Positions 61,670-64,000 of a stretch of 64,000 bases of DNA are shown piece by piece (the first letter of the stretch is position 1; every line of letters begins with the position of its first letter). The notes under the pieces are model-generated. The model did not search any database and was not told where the DNA came from. It saw nothing but the letters and a program-made list of their open reading frames with translations. The stretch comes from Cristatella mucedo. Lineage: Eukaryota > Bryozoa > Phylactolaemata > Cristatellidae. The translations under genes were made by a program, and so were the position numbers. Location: the NCBI GenBank assembly GCA_009760855.2, contig WPIO01000005.1, positions 7,016,001 to 7,080,000 on the forward strand, in the 5' to 3' direction.

Positions 61670-61890
61670 CCTGTTCTAAAACGCATTCGGATGAGCATAA
61701 CCATTCTTACGTCGCGTCGCATACTTTCGTCCTAAAAACATTGCCAAAATCAGAGCCTGCTTAGACAAGAGTGCGACAGCCAAAATAATTCATTCGCTTG
61801 TAACTTCGCATTTAGATTAGTGCTATTCGTTTAACTCGGGATTCCTGGCGTCTACCCTTAATCGTCTGCATCTCAGCATTCTGTTTGAGT
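61670..61890 (+). mobile_element. Old LINE RT fragment
   Basis: AAACATTGCCAAAATCAGAG..CTTAGACAAGAG corresponds to the NIAKIRACLDK segment seen at 21400 and 24690. Confidence 0.4.
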
Positions 61891-62623
61891 CGGTTGAAAA
61901 ATAGAGCTTAATGACTATTTGACTCCCACTGGGTGCCAATTTAATATAAAACATACGCGTTAGGGCATTAGATAGACTTGGGCAGACCGTCATGAAGTGG
62001 CCTTTTTGAGCTCGTTTTGCACCGTAAGACGATTTTTATAGGGCGAGAGGTGGCAAAACTTGCCAGTAGTTGTCGGAAGTGAAATAGTAGCCCCAACTTC
62101 ATTGGTGGCCTTTCCTCGAAGATTTGAGCCCATTGCTTGCCTAGGGAGCAGCCCTCCACCCGTAACCTAGCATGCCGGGGCACTCCCTGGCTAGCGGCGG
62201 ATACCCGACCGAAACAGACCTCCGTGCCAGATAAATATCCATTACGTTACGCGGGTTCATCGCTTGCTCGATGGGAGCCAGTTGCCATCCAGCACACTCC
62301 ACTCGGTAAGAAATCACCTAGGGAGTCCACCGGAAGCTATTGAAGCATTAATGATGAGCTGCTTAAAAGAGCAACACGCCCCCAAGGATCAACCACCCGC
62401 AGCTCTTGGGAAGCAAGTCAGACAAGAGAACAACGCTTTTCAAGAATCGAGATTAAATTTAACACTGTCAAATTTAACGGCTCTTGCATCGGAAATGGCA
62501 ACTTTGCCATCTTACAAAATATTCTCCTGCACAAGAATTTTGGGTGCTACAAGTGCCATTCAAACCTCAGCTAAAAAAATCCTATCTGGTTTAACAGCTT
62601 CATTTCTAAAAATAAATAAATAC

Positions 62624-62790
62624 TAGCTGATTTAACAGCATTTTTTGTATAGCGACAGAAGAGCCTTGACGGCTATCACCGCCGCTTGCAATGGCAATAA
62701 AGGATTGCCCACTGCAGGATTCGAACCCACGACCTCGGGACCGAGATCGTGAAAAGCAACTGCCTTACCTAGTGTGCCATCACGGCTCAC
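62624..62790 (-). mobile_element. tRNA-derived SINE (family A), minus strand
   Basis: Complete: tail GATTTAACAGCATTTTTTGT, box B complement GGATTCGAACCC near 62727, box A complement CCTAGTGTGCCA near 62768, 5' end GTGAGCCGTGATGG. Lies in intron 1 of the 60-kb gene. Confidence 0.78.
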
Positions 62791-62796
62791 CATTCC

Positions 62797-63053
62797 CAAT
62801 TTCTATAGCGGCAGAAGAGCCTTAGCGGCTATAACCACCGATTGCAGTTGGCACGAAAGGATAGCCTAACTGCAGGATTTGAACCCACGATTTCGGTCGT
62901 GAAGAGCAAGCACCTTACCTCTAGGGTTAAGATCCGCGGGAAATTGACGTCTGCCTTCTGAAATTTCCCACCGAGAGAAGACCTAAGTATGTGCACAACA
63001 GCACCTGAAATTCGTAGGGCGAGCACCTTACCTCCTGGGCTATCACGGCTCGG
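62797..63053 (-). mobile_element. Two partial family A SINEs, minus strand
   Basis: 62797-62930 holds a SINE tail and body up to AGCACCTTACCTC, without a head. 63019-63053 holds a head (GCGAGCACCTTACCTCCTGG to ATCACGGCTCGG) without a body. The 88 bp between them is unrelated, so one SINE was split by an insertion or two truncated copies adjoin. Confidence 0.55.
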
Positions 63054-63980
63054 TAAATACTTATTTGTTCTTGTCAGCTTTTCCTTCGCACCAGTGAACT
63101 GTCGGCTAGTGTTCCGGTGTGCTTTGCATGAGTAGCTTCTCGTGATTCAGTGCTTTCACTAGCCAGAGGTCTTAATAAGCGGTGGCGATGAGAGCAATCA
63201 GGATTGCTTACATTGGCCTTTTTGATACCGCGTACGTCCCTAGCCTTTGGGCATTGGTTCTCTTGCTCTGAGTTTCAACGCACCAGGGTAGAGATCAAGT
63301 TGTATTTTGGCGCTATGCATGCGTCATGGTATCGCTATTATTATCCTTTAGAAGCAGTGCCGGTTTACTAGCAAATAGCGACTATGCCTTACTATCAGTC
63401 ATAGGAAATCGTGCATAAATTTAGCTCCTTCTTAAGCTTTCTTCTTCTTAAATAATTAGTATTATACCGGCTAGGTGGGCCAAACTTTAAAAAATCTCAA
63501 GTTTGCATGTATCGCTTTATATTCAATTTTCACTTGTGACTGCAACTGAATGCGATTGCAGTTTGAAAATTAGCGGAAGCAACTTACCTGCACATAACCG
63601 TAGCTTAAGCATGCATCGATTTTATCTTTTTTTTCCGTTAATTGTACGATGAATTGCGCGATCCTTAACAACTGTGCAAAATGAAGACTTTCTTTAATAT
63701 TATAACATAAATATATCATAAAAACGTCTCTTCTCTTACCGTTATCTGGTTCCGAAAAGTAAAGCGTGCTAAGCAGCCAAAACGTTCTACAGAAAGCGCT
63801 ATCGTTAGCAGTTTTTATTTTTCTTCGCACGTTATAATCAGAGTGCAGTGTCTTCAGCTGCGAGTTTTTTCTGCGCTATACTGCTCATTGAAAGGCTACC
63901 CCGCGACTGTGCTGGCAGTCCGAGGCCATTTTTATACCTCCCGTTGTGCTATTAAGCTCATCCGTTTTCTTCTATTACAG

Positions 63981-64000
63981 GATTGTGCGGTGTGACGATG
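63981..64000 (+). CDS. Second exon of the 60-kb gene, cut by the window end
   Basis: Acceptor TTTTCTTCTATTACAG ends at 63980. The exon enters in phase 1 and completes the codon begun at 60295, reading on as GLCGVTM to the last base of the window. Frame stays open and joins the signal-peptide exon without a stop after an intron of about 3.7 kb. Too short to identify any domain. Confidence 0.5.

Larger units (their letters stand above)
61891..63980. other. Intron 1 of the 60-kb gene, right part
   Basis: Holds SINE copies listed separately. A plus frame at 62264-62626 is not supported. AT-rich near 63.4-63.8 kb, then a pyrimidine-rich tract leading to the acceptor at 63980. Confidence 0.5.

Noticed and set aside
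62700-62750. Possible tRNA gene (box B GGTTCGAATCC on minus strand)
   Set aside because: The same sequence recurs with a SINE tail at 6.1, 32.1 and 54.8 kb, no cloverleaf with acceptor pairing is evident, so it is a tRNA-derived SINE.

Overview
This is animal nuclear DNA, most likely from a non-vertebrate, probably marine, metazoan. I cannot name the species. There is no operon structure or long open reading frame. The few coding stretches are short exons bounded by GT..AG splice sites. The rest is introns and intergenic DNA packed with decayed L2/CR1-like LINEs, tRNA-derived SINEs, hAT and pogo-like DNA transposons and very long (CT)n/(GA)n, (CA)n, (TA)n and (TCTA)n arrays.

The main signal is on the plus strand. 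Four exons with compatible splice phases (22423-22749, 25458-25562, 35693-35855, 40672-41350) build an immunoglobulin-superfamily type I membrane protein. It has one divergent V-like domain split over two exons, a short stalk, a single transmembrane helix and a cytoplasmic tail of about 225 residues carrying about four degenerate 36-residue repeats and a tyrosine-rich then Pro/Ala-rich end. Its signal-peptide exon was not found. A second plus-strand gene begins at 60214 behind a TATA box in a GC/CpG-rich island. Only its signal-peptide exon and the first bases of exon 2 (63981) fall inside the window. A possible decayed Ig-like exon lies between them at about 49564. The layout suggests, but does not prove, a local cluster of secreted or membrane receptor genes.

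Layout: 0.4-22 kb is repeat-dominated, with a relic transposon-type protein on the minus strand (2.4-3.25 kb), LINEs at 8-10, 13-14, 17.4-18.9, 19.9-20.5 and 21-22 kb, and one unidentified minus-strand candidate exon (10.8 kb). 22.4-41.4 kb is the Ig receptor gene with TE-filled introns. 41.4-43.5 kb is GC-rich with a GCG array, a fold-back palindrome and an 89-bp tandem duplication. 44-45.3 kb is a pogo-like element broken by a LINE. 45.6-46.14 kb is a giant compound microsatellite. 48.2-49.4 and 51.5-54.0 kb are two hAT transposons, the second a full-length copy with TIRs and an 8-bp target-site duplication. 56-57.6 kb is LINE and GA repeat. 57.7-61.2 kb is a GC/CpG-rich island with three TATA motifs and the start of gene 2. 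61-64 kb is its first intron with LINE and SINE tails.

The retroelements form a system of their own. The commonest LINE ends in a conserved hairpin plus (ATT)n, and one SINE family carries a version of the same 3' hairpin, as expected of a non-autonomous partner mobilised by that LINE.
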